Assembly (NCBI GenBank): GCA_022773395.1
Contig: JALFBL010000080.1
Coordinates: forward strand, 1 to 52,491
Direction: 5' to 3'
Source: Prevotella sp.
Lineage (GTDB): Bacteria > Bacteroidota > Bacteroidia > Bacteroidales > Bacteroidaceae
Length of the DNA: 52,491 bases
Shown: positions 14,971 through 23,194 of the stretch, in pieces
Position numbering within the stretch: position 1 is the first letter of the stretch
How the letters are laid out: the number at the start of each line of letters is the position of its first letter
Made by a program: the position numbers and the translations under genes
The notes under the pieces: model-generated
What the model was told of the DNA's origin: nothing
What the model saw: the letters and a program-made list of their open reading frames with translations, nothing else
Databases searched by the model: none

Positions 14971-17433
14971 ATGAAGACAATTAGAATTTTAGGGTTGGCA
15001 CTGGCCATGATGGCCATCACGGCCCATGCCCAGCAAACGGTGGTGAAGGGTGTTCTTGTGGATTCCGTACTGAACGAGGGCGAGCCTTACGCGTCGGTCC
15101 GCATTTTCAGGCAAGGCGACATGCAAAAGCCCGTTGCCATGTTTCTCACCGAAAAAGACGGAACATTCAAGCGCGAAGTGAAGGGAAGCGGACAGTTTTA
15201 TGCCATATTCAGCAGCGTGGGAAAGCAGGATTTGCGAAAGGCACTGACTTTGGGCGGCAAGGCGGAAGTGGATATGGGCCGGCTGCTCATTTCCGACAAT
15301 CCCACCCAGATAACAGGCGTGGAAGTGGTGGCGCAGAAGCCGCTGGTGAAGATGGAGGTGGACAAGATGACCTATCAGGTGGCGGAAGATGCCGACTCGA
15401 AGGCAAGCACCGTGCTGGACATGCTGCGCAAGGTGCCCATGGTGACGGTGGACGGGCAGGACAACATCACGGTGAACGGAAGCGGCAACTTCAAGGTGTA
15501 CGTAGATGGGAAGCCCAACGTGATGCTGAGCAGCAACCCCTCGGTGGTGCTCAAAAGCATGCCGGCATCGGTGGTGAAGAGCATAGAGGTGATGACCAAT
15601 CCCGGCGCGAAATACGATGCCGAGGGGGCAACGGGCATCCTGAACATTGTGATGAACAAGCAGGAGGGCGCAGCCCGGAACATGGACGGCTACAACGGAA
15701 GCGTGCAACTGACGGCAGGAACGAACAGCAGCGGAGGAAGCGTGTTTGTGAACGGACAGAAAGGCAAACTCTCGTTCAGCGGCAACGGAATGTATTACTA
15801 CAGCTATCCCGGTACAATCGAAACAACCGTGAACCGCGAACAGGACGGAGCGGGGACGGCCTCGGGCGTGAACATGGTGTCGAACATGAAGAACCGGGTG
15901 CCCTTCAGAATGGGGAAACTGGCTTTGGGCTATGACTTGGACGAGGCCAGTTCGCTCAATGCGGCTTTGTCGGTCACCGATTTCACGATGAAGAACACAA
16001 GCCGAATGGAAACCGCCATGACGGGCGGTGCCCTGAAACAGGGTTTTTCATACGGCAGCAATATGCGCAACGAGGTGTCGAAGACCTCGTTCACGGGCAG
16101 CATTGACTATCAGCGGTTCCTGAACAAGGCGCGCAGCAGTTCGCTGACACTGGCCTATCTGCTCACCTATGCGCCTGCCACCAACGAACTGGAACAGGAT
16201 TTTGAGCAGGACAGCCCGCAACCCTGGATGAACCTGACCGACCATTTTTCGGTGAACAGGGAAAAAACGACCGAGCACATTGTGCAGGCCGACCTCACCG
16301 TGCCTGTGGGCAAAGGACAGACCCTGAGCACAGGCGCGAAACTCACCTCCCGAAACGACAAGTCGAATGCCGACCTCAATCTGGGCAATGTCCCGGCCGC
16401 CGACATGGGCATGGACTATGCCCACAAGAACAACATCGCTGCCGGTTATGCCGAATATGCGGCGCAGGCAGGCAAGTGGAGCGCCAAGGGCGGCATGCGC
16501 TACGAATATACTTGGCAAAACGTGGAATACCGTTCGGGCAACGGAAAGGATTTCGAGAAGGACTATGCCAACTGGGTGCCCTCCGCCAGTCTGTCCTACA
16601 GCATTGCACCTACCAAGAACGTGGGGCTTACCTACAATCTCCGCATCAGCCGACCGGGCATCAGTTATCTCAATCCCTATGTGAACCGCAGCAACGCCAC
16701 AGACCTGACCTACGGAAACACCAATCTGGACGTGGAGGAAACCCACAACATAGGACTGGTGTATAACACGTACAGCCCGAAACTGATGCTCAACGTGAAC
16801 GTGCGACAGAGTTTCAGCGACGACGGAATTGAACAATACAGTTTTTTTGACAAGGGACTGCTGCACACCACTTTCGGCAACATTGCCCAAAAGCGGCAGA
16901 CGGGACTGAACGTCTATGCCAACTGGCTGCTGGCCAAGACAACGCGCCTGTTCATGAACGGTGGCGTGAGCTACAACGACCTCCGCAGCAAACAGTTGGA
17001 CATGGCCAACCACGGCTGGCAGGGCAACGTGATGGTGGGCCTGCAACAGACGTTGCCATGGGCCTTGAACCTTGGCGCCTACTTCATTGCCTCGAGCAAG
17101 ACCTACACCTTGCAGGGCAGCAATGCCGGACACAACATACTGACGGCCAACATTTCCAAATCGCTGCTGAAAGACAAGCTCACCCTCAGCGTGAATGCCT
17201 TTGCCGGATTGTCGAAAGGCGGAAACCTGGAAATGGAGACCTTCAGCCGCGGTGCCGATTTCACCAACCGACAACTGGTGAAAGTGCCCATGAAAGGGGT
17301 GATGCTGAACGTCAGCTATAAATTCGGCAATGCCAAACAGCCCATCAAGCAGCACCAGACCAAGGTGCAGAGCGACTTCATGGAGAAAAAGTCGGACAAC
17401 GAGAGCATCAACGGCATGAACATGCAGAAATAA
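14971..17433 (+). CDS. TonB-dependent receptor-like outer-membrane beta-barrel protein
   Basis: The product is 820 residues. It has a signal peptide (ending AHA-QQ, about residue 20), a carboxypeptidase-regulatory-like beta domain (about 22-110), a plug domain (about 125-230, with VLDMLRKVPMVTVDGQDNITVNG and IEVMTNPGAKYDAEGATGILNIV), and a long barrel of the outer-membrane beta-barrel family 3 type. It probably imports or senses a ligand at the outer membrane, but no partner lipoprotein is adjacent. A LytS-type kinase begins six bases after its stop and a LytTR regulator follows, so receptor and regulators form one operon. A -7-like TATCTTCG sits at 14925-14932. Confidence 0.88.
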   Translation: MKTIRILGLALAMMAITAHAQQTVVKGVLVDSVLNEGEPYASVRIFRQGDMQKPVAMFLTEKDGTFKREVKGSGQFYAIFSSVGKQDLRKALTLGGKAEVDMGRLLISDNPTQITGVEVVAQKPLVKMEVDKMTYQVAEDADSKASTVLDMLRKVPMVTVDGQDNITVNGSGNFKVYVDGKPNVMLSSNPSVVLKSMPASVVKSIEVMTNPGAKYDAEGATGILNIVMNKQEGAARNMDGYNGSVQLTAGTNSSGGSVFVNGQKGKLSFSGNGMYYYSYPGTIETTVNREQDGAGTASGVNMVSNMKNRVPFRMGKLALGYDLDEASSLNAALSVTDFTMKNTSRMETAMTGGALKQGFSYGSNMRNEVSKTSFTGSIDYQRFLNKARSSSLTLAYLLTYAPATNELEQDFEQDSPQPWMNLTDHFSVNREKTTEHIVQADLTVPVGKGQTLSTGAKLTSRNDKSNADLNLGNVPAADMGMDYAHKNNIAAGYAEYAAQAGKWSAKGGMRYEYTWQNVEYRSGNGKDFEKDYANWVPSASLSYSIAPTKNVGLTYNLRISRPGISYLNPYVNRSNATDLTYGNTNLDVEETHNIGLVYNTYSPKLMLNVNVRQSFSDDGIEQYSFFDKGLLHTTFGNIAQKRQTGLNVYANWLLAKTTRLFMNGGVSYNDLRSKQLDMANHGWQGNVMVGLQQTLPWALNLGAYFIASSKTYTLQGSNAGHNILTANISKSLLKDKLTLSVNAFAGLSKGGNLEMETFSRGADFTNRQLVKVPMKGVMLNVSYKFGNAKQPIKQHQTKVQSDFMEKKSDNESINGMNMQK

Positions 17434-17439
17434 GAATGT

Positions 17440-18495
17440 ATGTGGGAGAATCGCCGCAGGAGAATGGTATTGGCGAGCGTGGGGGCGCAGACAGGCATTG
17501 CACTGCTTATCCTGCTGATTCCCGTGGCCATCAATTATTTCTCGAACTTTGAAATACAGGCGCTGTCCGTGACAATGAAAATGTCGTTGACATGGATGGC
17601 TCCTTTTCTCATCACCTATTTCGTGAACTTCTACCTGCTGGTGCCTTGTTTTTTCTATGGCAGAAGGCGGTGGCTGTTCTATGCGGTGAACTTTGTGCTG
17701 ATGACGGCCGTGAATGTGGGACTGCTGATGTTCCATCCTACAGACCTGCCCTTATATGCCCGTGCCGGCTATTACACCTATATCATTGTGATATTCGTGC
17801 TGAACGTGCTGGCTGCTGGCTGCGCCTTGGGCATCCGCCACTTTATCCGCTGGAGCGACATGGAACTGAAAATGCAGGAGCAGATGCGCAAGAACACGGA
17901 GGCGGAACTGGCATGGCTCAAGAACCAGCTGAACCCGCACTTTCTGTTCAACACACTGAACAACATTTCGGGGCTGACACAAATCGACGCCGATGCCGCC
18001 CAGGACAACATTGCCCGGTTGAGCGACTTGCTGCGCTATGCGATGTACGAAACCAACAAGGAGTTTGTGCCCATTGCCGGAGAAATGGAGTTTATGGAAA
18101 ACTATGTGAACCTGATGAAACTGCGGTGCAACGAAATGACGACCGTCACCACGGAGTTTCATGTGGAGCAATCCATCGACATCGCCCCCTTGCTGTTCAT
18201 TTCGCCCATAGAAAACGCCTTTAAGCACGGGGTAAGCTCGAACCGGCCCTCGTTTGTCAAGGTGATGCTGAAGATGGAGGGGGACGAACTGGTGTTTGTC
18301 TGCTACAACAGCAACTATCCCAAGGACGACCACAACCGCAGCGGGTCGGGCATAGGCATGGACAATCTCAGACGCAGGCTGGAACTGCTGTATCCGGGCC
18401 GCTACCGGTTTGAATACAAACTGATCAGGGACGAATATCATGTGACGATAAGAATAAGAATGGAGAAAAAGACAAAGGAAGGGACAGAACAATGA
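17440..18495 (+). CDS. LytS-type sensor histidine kinase
   Basis: The product is 351 residues. The N-terminal half has four hydrophobic spans (about 14-32, 50-72, 79-98, 112-134) without a recognised sensor domain. A short coiled helix leads into the His_kinase motif LKNQLNPHFLFNTLNNISGL with phosphorylated H167. The ATPase part has SPIENAFKHG (N-box) and GSGIGMDNLRRRLELLY (G-box). This is the family that pairs with LytTR regulators. It starts six bases after the receptor gene and its stop overlaps the regulator's ATG, so the three are very likely made together. The signal is unknown, though the adjacent receptor is a natural candidate. Confidence 0.92.
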   Translation: MWENRRRRMVLASVGAQTGIALLILLIPVAINYFSNFEIQALSVTMKMSLTWMAPFLITYFVNFYLLVPCFFYGRRRWLFYAVNFVLMTAVNVGLLMFHPTDLPLYARAGYYTYIIVIFVLNVLAAGCALGIRHFIRWSDMELKMQEQMRKNTEAELAWLKNQLNPHFLFNTLNNISGLTQIDADAAQDNIARLSDLLRYAMYETNKEFVPIAGEMEFMENYVNLMKLRCNEMTTVTTEFHVEQSIDIAPLLFISPIENAFKHGVSSNRPSFVKVMLKMEGDELVFVCYNSNYPKDDHNRSGSGIGMDNLRRRLELLYPGRYRFEYKLIRDEYHVTIRIRMEKKTKEGTEQ

Positions 18496-19244
18496 GAAAC
18501 CTGAAGTGCATGATTGTTGACGATGAGCCGCTGGCCATCAAACTGCTGGAAAACTATGTGGGACGGACAGGATTCCTTACCCTTGAAGGCGCGTTCACCG
18601 ACAGCGTGCGGGCTTTGGAGACCCTGCGCGAAAAGCCCATCGACATTGTGTTTCTTGACATTCAGATGCCCGACCTCAACGGCATGGAACTCTCGCGGAT
18701 GCTGTCGGGCCGCACCCGCATCATCTTCACCACCGCCTTTAAGGAGTATGCCTTTGACAGTTATGAGGTGAATGCGCTCGACTTTCTGCTGAAACCCATC
18801 CGCTACAACAAATTCGTGGCAGCCTGCGAAAAGGCGCAGCAATGGTTTGACATGCAAGAGCAGGCAGCCGTTCTCCAGAGTTCTGCCACCATGGCAACGG
18901 CGGCCGACAAGAGGGAAAGCATTTTCCTGCGCGTGGACGGAGCACTGCGCCACATTCATCTTAACGACATTCTTTACATCAGCGGCATGAAAGACTATGT
19001 GATGTTCTATCTCGAAAACGAGAGGCGTCCCCTCGTCACCCACCTCACGATGAGGGCCGTCGAGGACATGCTGCCCCCGGCCTCTTTCCTCCGCGTGCAC
19101 CGTTCGTTCATTGTGGCACTCAAAAAAATAAGAAGCATTGACCGCAACAACTGCATCTACATCGGAGAGGAAATTATCCACGTGACCGACGCCTACAGGG
19201 AAACCTTCACGCAATTCGTGAAGAACCGCATGGCGGAGGGATGA
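18492..19244 (+). CDS. LytTR-family response regulator
   Basis: The product is 250 residues. The receiver domain (about 1-120) shows the acidic pair D10/D11, phospho-acceptor D56 in FLDIQMP, TTAFKEYAF and K in LLKPI. The LytTR DNA-binding domain occupies about 145-248 (with FLRVDGALRHIHLNDILYIS, FLRVHRSFIVAL and IRSIDRNNCIYIGEEIIHV). Its ATG overlaps the kinase stop codon by four bases (ATGA). The expected role is transcriptional control in response to the LytS-type kinase, possibly of the receptor operon itself. Confidence 0.94.
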   Translation: MRNLKCMIVDDEPLAIKLLENYVGRTGFLTLEGAFTDSVRALETLREKPIDIVFLDIQMPDLNGMELSRMLSGRTRIIFTTAFKEYAFDSYEVNALDFLLKPIRYNKFVAACEKAQQWFDMQEQAAVLQSSATMATAADKRESIFLRVDGALRHIHLNDILYISGMKDYVMFYLENERRPLVTHLTMRAVEDMLPPASFLRVHRSFIVALKKIRSIDRNNCIYIGEEIIHVTDAYRETFTQFVKNRMAEG

Positions 19245-19330
19245 ACGGCTTTCTGTATTGACATGGCAGGCTCCTTTGGTGAGATGGCAAAAGCAAACCT
19301 TTCATTTCAATGAAAGAAACGAAAAACAAT

Positions 19331-19369
19331 AAAAACGGCACCGAAGGACGGGATTGTTCTTCGGTGCCG
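19331..19369 (-). terminator. intrinsic terminator (minus strand)
   Basis: An 11-bp perfect stem (CGGCACCGAAG at 19336-19346 with its complement at 19359-19369) and a 12-base loop. On the minus strand it runs directly into TTTTTATTGTTTTTC, so it terminates the T9SS protein gene ending at 19434. On the plus strand no T tract follows. Confidence 0.82.
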
Positions 19370-19433
19370 GATGCTTGCGCCCTGATATGGACGCTGAACC
19401 AAAGGCCGTGTGCCCTTGATCTGCTTCACACGA

Positions 19434-21233
19434 TTATTTCACAGTGAATTTGCAGGCGGCACCTGCTGCCTTCACCACATAAGTTCCCTTTTTCAACTGC
19501 GCTTTGATATCGGCAAGCGAAGCCTGACGGGCCGTGAGCACTTTCTTTCCCGACAGGTCGTACACCGTGGCCACGGCGCCCAAGTCTGCGTCATCGCTGA
19601 CAGTGTCCAGTCCGGTGGCATTCTTGTTGTTGGCGGAAAGCGCGATATATTGGTCGGCCGCACCGCGCGATGCCACTTTCACATAGGCTTCGTGAACGCC
19701 CACCTTGTCCGATTTGAACGATACGCGGAACGTTCCCCCCTCTTTCGGGAGCATGTTGGTGGAGAGTTTGAATTTGCCGGCATTGGGGCCGCCCACTGTC
19801 AGTTTCACGTTTTCTGTCAGACGGTTGCCCTTGAGCGTGATTTCGTTGCTCACCTTTTCCTTGCCCACCTCGGCCTCCATGGCCATTTCTACGGGCGACA
19901 AGGTAAGCGTGGGGAGATCGGTTCGTCCATACGACACATCATCTATATAATAAGTAGCAGAATTGGCAACGCCGCGCATGCTCTTGAATCCAAAGCCGAT
20001 GAAGAACACGTCGTTGAGTTTCTGCCCTTCCAGATTCAGGTGGTACTCGTTCCAGGTGCCCGCCTCGTCCTTTGTGTCGGGGAGATTGAAACCTTGTATT
20101 TCGCTCTTGAACAGTTTTCCGTCCTTTAAATCGAGATAGTAGATCTTGAACTCATCCGTCTGGTTGTCCTGCAAATAGTCCCCCCGCACGCGCAGCGTGA
20201 GCATTTTGGATGCAGCATTCTTGAAGTCGAGCGGCGGGCTCACCAACAGCATTTCACACGGTTTCTCGTCGCCAGTTTCAATCTTGGTGTCAAACGGTGT
20301 CACCTTTGCCACCATTTCGTTGGGCAGTTCGTCATAATCAGGAAACTTGTATCCCCACCACGCTCTGGTTCCCGTCACGGCCACGTTGGTCCAACCGGGA
20401 ATGTCTAACGGTTTGTTGTGCTTGACTCCGTCGAATGTTTCGTACATCAGTAACAGCGGGTCCTTTTCGCTCAGCGCCAAATCCACTCCCTCTTTTTCTT
20501 CCTCCGCCGTGTTGGCAGTGGCAGTTCCGCTTACAGGGATTCTCTGGGTTTCCAGCCCATAAGAAGAGATCACGATTGTATCTTTGAACTCTCCTTCCTT
20601 GAGCGGTGCGAAAGTCACTTTGATGTCGGCAGGAAATTTGTAATAGACACTTGCTGTGTTGAGCCGGAAGGCGTTTTTCTGCGCCATGGTCACACTGATG
20701 TTTTCCGCCATGTTTGCGGGTGTCAGTTTGAAAGTCTGCTCAGCCGTCTTTGTCGCCTGGCAACTGAAAGGTTGAAGCGCCCCCGGCTCGAGTGCCACTG
20801 TCGGTGGATTGGCAGCGTCATAGGCAATACCCTCCAGCCGAATCATCGTGGATTGTTCCGGCACATCAATGCAGTCGATCATCAGATTGGCCTTGTGCTG
20901 CCCCACTGTCGTGGGCTTGTAGGTAATGACAATTTCCGTCTCGCCGGTTCCCGGTTCTATGCTTGTCACATTCACGGCGAACTGTCCTTTTTCCTTTCCC
21001 GTCATTTCTATGGTCACGGCATTCTTGGTGTGGGCAGTCTTGACGAGCACCTTCCCCATTTCATAAGCCGTGTTGGTCACTCCCTGGATTTTTGCGACAC
21101 CTTCTGTCGTAACTTCCATCGAAGGTGCCGTGTTTTCCTGCGCCATCGCAGTTTGTGGGACAAAAGTCAGGCTGCCCACCGCCATTGTTGCCATCAGACA
21201 TGACACACAAAAAGGTAGAAATCTTTTTCTCAT
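19434..21233 (-). CDS. secreted cleaved-adhesin-type protein with T9SS sorting domain
   Basis: The product is 599 residues. It has a signal peptide (ending AMA-QE, about residue 31), several immunoglobulin-like beta sandwiches (roughly 40-240 and 440-540), and a central cleaved-adhesin/choice-of-anchor-J jelly roll (about 260-440; LLLMYETFDG, PGWTNVAV, RAWWGYKF, LLVSPPLDF). The last 70 residues (VATVYDLSGKKVL through KKGTYVVKAAGAACKFTVK) are a textbook T9SS type A sorting domain, directing passage across the outer membrane and attachment to surface lipopolysaccharide. It is monocistronic. The ligand is unknown; the family includes haemagglutinin-adhesins next to gingipains. Confidence 0.88.
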   Translation of the reverse strand: MRKRFLPFCVSCLMATMAVGSLTFVPQTAMAQENTAPSMEVTTEGVAKIQGVTNTAYEMGKVLVKTAHTKNAVTIEMTGKEKGQFAVNVTSIEPGTGETEIVITYKPTTVGQHKANLMIDCIDVPEQSTMIRLEGIAYDAANPPTVALEPGALQPFSCQATKTAEQTFKLTPANMAENISVTMAQKNAFRLNTASVYYKFPADIKVTFAPLKEGEFKDTIVISSYGLETQRIPVSGTATANTAEEEKEGVDLALSEKDPLLLMYETFDGVKHNKPLDIPGWTNVAVTGTRAWWGYKFPDYDELPNEMVAKVTPFDTKIETGDEKPCEMLLVSPPLDFKNAASKMLTLRVRGDYLQDNQTDEFKIYYLDLKDGKLFKSEIQGFNLPDTKDEAGTWNEYHLNLEGQKLNDVFFIGFGFKSMRGVANSATYYIDDVSYGRTDLPTLTLSPVEMAMEAEVGKEKVSNEITLKGNRLTENVKLTVGGPNAGKFKLSTNMLPKEGGTFRVSFKSDKVGVHEAYVKVASRGAADQYIALSANNKNATGLDTVSDDADLGAVATVYDLSGKKVLTARQASLADIKAQLKKGTYVVKAAGAACKFTVK

Positions 21234-21582
21234 ACGTTTCTTGTTTTAAAAAAATGATAAGAGATATTACTTGTTATGATAAGTTTGCATTAAAACATTT
21301 CATTGTTAGGATAGTAACGCAGCATTCACGGAATTATTATACATATCGGCATTTTGTGCGGCACAAGTACAGCCTTTCCCCCAACAATTGGCCCCAAAGA
21401 GAACTTCTTTCCGATTTTATGGCTGTCTTTCCGGTAAAGGAAAATGTCTTTTCTCTGTTAAACTGGCGTGTAATTCAGGAATTTTATGTAAGTTTGCACA
21501 GTTTTTTAGAAAAAGTCCATCGAGAAAAAGCGGTTGCCTGCCCCATGGCGCATGGCAACTCTATTGAAACAAAGACAGAATC
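21234..21582. promoter_or_regulatory. 349-base divergent intergenic region with two plus-strand -7 boxes
   Basis: TAAGTTTG occurs at 21280-21287 and again at 21489-21496, both on the plus strand. Either could serve the NUDIX gene; the second is closer (86 bases). Neither has a clean -33 TTTG. I found no convincing minus-strand promoter for the T9SS protein gene and no small gene here. Confidence 0.45.
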
Positions 21583-22107
21583 ATGATACATCCACTCGAC
21601 AAACTGACATTTTGCCCATCGTGCGGCAGCAAGCATTTTGAAAACGAGACGCCCAAAAGCAAGAAATGCAGGAACTGCGGGTTTGAAATGTTCCAAAATG
21701 CGGCAGCAGCCGTTGCCGCGTTCATCCGCAACGACAAAGGGGAACTGTTGGTGACTGAACGCAATTGCGACCCGGGGAAGGGCATGCTGGATCTGCCCGG
21801 AGGGTTTTCCGACATTGGCGAGACATCCGAAGAAACGGTTGTCCGCGAAATCAAGGAAGAAACCCACCTGGAAATCACAGAGGCAACCTATCTCTTTTCA
21901 TTGCCCAACATTTACCTGTATTCGGGACTGCGGGTGCCCACGCTCGATTTCTTCTATGAGTGCAAGGTGAAAGACATCAGCCGGCTGAAAGCTGCCGACG
22001 ACGTGTCTTCCTGCCAATGGGTGAAACCGGAAGACATTCACACGGAACTGTTTGCACTGAGAAGCATCCGGCATGGACTGACCAAATATCTGGAGCAGGC
22101 CAAATGA
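21583..22107 (+). CDS. NUDIX hydrolase with N-terminal zinc ribbon
   Basis: The product is 174 residues. A zinc-ribbon is formed by C11-x2-C14 and C29-x2-C32. The NUDIX box runs from G74: GFSDIGE, seven residues, then REIKEE (88-93), with T-H-L in place of the usual x-G-U ending. The glutamates that bind metal are intact. The layout is like NADH pyrophosphatase-type NUDIX enzymes, which split nucleoside diphosphates linked to another group. The substrate cannot be told from sequence. tadA follows 43 bases later in the same direction, possibly in one transcript. Confidence 0.88.
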   Translation: MIHPLDKLTFCPSCGSKHFENETPKSKKCRNCGFEMFQNAAAAVAAFIRNDKGELLVTERNCDPGKGMLDLPGGFSDIGETSEETVVREIKEETHLEITEATYLFSLPNIYLYSGLRVPTLDFFYECKVKDISRLKAADDVSSCQWVKPEDIHTELFALRSIRHGLTKYLEQAK

Positions 22108-22150
22108 GTCCGGCCATATTTGTTGCACCGTGGCAAACATATCCAAAGGC

Positions 22151-22666
22151 ATGAAACAGGCGTGTGAAGAAAAGGCGGTCAAGACCGCAGGCAGTCAGGA
22201 AGAACAGCTGAAGAAAGACGAACTTTACATGCGGCGGGCACTGGACGAGGCACTGTTGGCACAGGAGCGCGGAGAGGTACCGATAGGGGCGGTCGTTGTT
22301 TGCAAAGACAAGATTGTGGCCCGTGCCCACAACCTGACGGAAACGCTGACAGACGTTACTGCCCATGCCGAGATGCAAGCCATCACTTCCGCCGCCAATG
22401 CCTTGGGCGGAAAATATCTTCAGGACTGCACGCTGTACGTCACCGTGGAGCCGTGCGTCATGTGTGCAGGAGCCATAGGATGGGCGCAGGTCAAGCGGGT
22501 GGTGTATGGCTGCCACGACGAAAAGAGGGGATTCTGCAAGTTCGCCCCCAACGCCATGCATCCCAGAACAAACATTGTGAGCGGTGTTCTTGAAAAAGAG
22601 TGCAAGCAGTTGATGCAGGACTTTTTCAAGAAACTGAGACAGCAGCCTTCCTGTTACAAATATTAA
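22151..22666 (+). CDS. tadA: tRNA adenosine(34) deaminase
   Basis: The product is 171 residues from ATG 22151 (a GTG at 22130 would add seven). It converts adenosine to inosine at the wobble position of tRNA-Arg(ACG). The zinc-dependent deaminase motifs are present: H72-A-E74 (proton shuttle Glu) and P-C102-V-M-C105. VPIGAVVV and NIVSGVLEKEC are also typical of TadA. The N-terminal 20 residues are lysine/glutamate-rich and longer than in the E. coli enzyme. A palindrome array lies 140 bases downstream. Confidence 0.94.
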   Translation: MKQACEEKAVKTAGSQEEQLKKDELYMRRALDEALLAQERGEVPIGAVVVCKDKIVARAHNLTETLTDVTAHAEMQAITSAANALGGKYLQDCTLYVTVEPCVMCAGAIGWAQVKRVVYGCHDEKRGFCKFAPNAMHPRTNIVSGVLEKECKQLMQDFFKKLRQQPSCYKY

Positions 22667-22672
22667 CAGATG

Positions 22673-22700
22673 CCCGAAATCCTTTAACACGAAAAACGGC
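22673..22700. repeat. 28-bp intergenic repeat, copy 2
   Basis: The second copy of the element at 14765-14792, same orientation, beginning six bases after the tadA stop codon. The ends CCCGAAATCC and CACGAAAAACGGC are identical in both copies; the five central bases differ. Confidence 0.6.
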
Positions 22701-22805
22701 TGTTTTCTGAAAAAAGTTTCCCGCGCGCCCAAATACGCGATTCTACGGGCGTTTGGCAAACGACTGGCATACAGCGAGTTGAAAAATATTGACAAATCCT
22801 GTCCG

Positions 22806-22915
22806 GTAATTTATGCCTACTTACCTTGTAATTTATGCCAAATTACCATGTAAGTAAGCCTTACTTACCCGGTAAAATATGCCAAAATGCGATGTAAGTA
22901 GGCATAAATTACTGA
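22806..22915. repeat. five-unit array of 22-bp palindromic repeats
   Basis: Units start at 22806, 22828, 22850, 22872 and 22894, an exact 22-base period. Each begins GTAA; units 1-3 close with TTAC after 19 bases and carry a GCC centre. Unit 3 (GTAAGTAAGCCTTACTTAC) is a perfect 9+1+9 palindrome. Unit 5 begins with the exact reverse complement of unit 1 (GTAATTTATGCCTACTTAC). The array lies between tadA and the DUF2851 gene. It could be a set of protein-binding sites or a multi-hairpin RNA. Confidence 0.8.
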
Positions 22916-23138
22916 AACGCCCGAAAAAAATCGCTCCACACTTTTTGCCCCGTTTCCAACGGATGATCCGTCACTTTTCTATTTTGCGGGTGAATCCTGC
23001 GGAAAATCCGACTGAATTTTTAACGCAATTAACCTTTGTTGGGTAACCGTGAACTCACCCGGCCTTTATGAAAATCTTGACATTCCTATGGAAAAACAAT
23101 GAAAAACCATCCTGTTTTTTCATTTTTCGAGCCTGCAA
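22916..23138. other. AT-rich intergenic sequence upstream of DUF2851
   Basis: No open frame with coding character, no tRNA-like fold and no terminator are evident between the palindrome array and the promoter at 23139. Confidence 0.4.
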
Positions 23139-23170
23139 TTTGCAACCATGAATGATTTTTTATAGTTTTG
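23139..23170 (+). promoter_or_regulatory. promoter of the DUF2851 gene
   Basis: TTTG at 23139-23142, a 20-bp spacer and TAGTTTTG at 23163-23170 fit the Bacteroidota consensus. The ATG is at 23195, giving a leader of about 20 bases. Confidence 0.75.
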
Positions 23171-23194
23171 CCCCACTTAATCATCTTTTATACT

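Noticed and set aside
22806..22915. Could the 22-bp array be a CRISPR?
   Set aside because: Units differ from each other, there are no unique spacers between them, and no cas genes are nearby.
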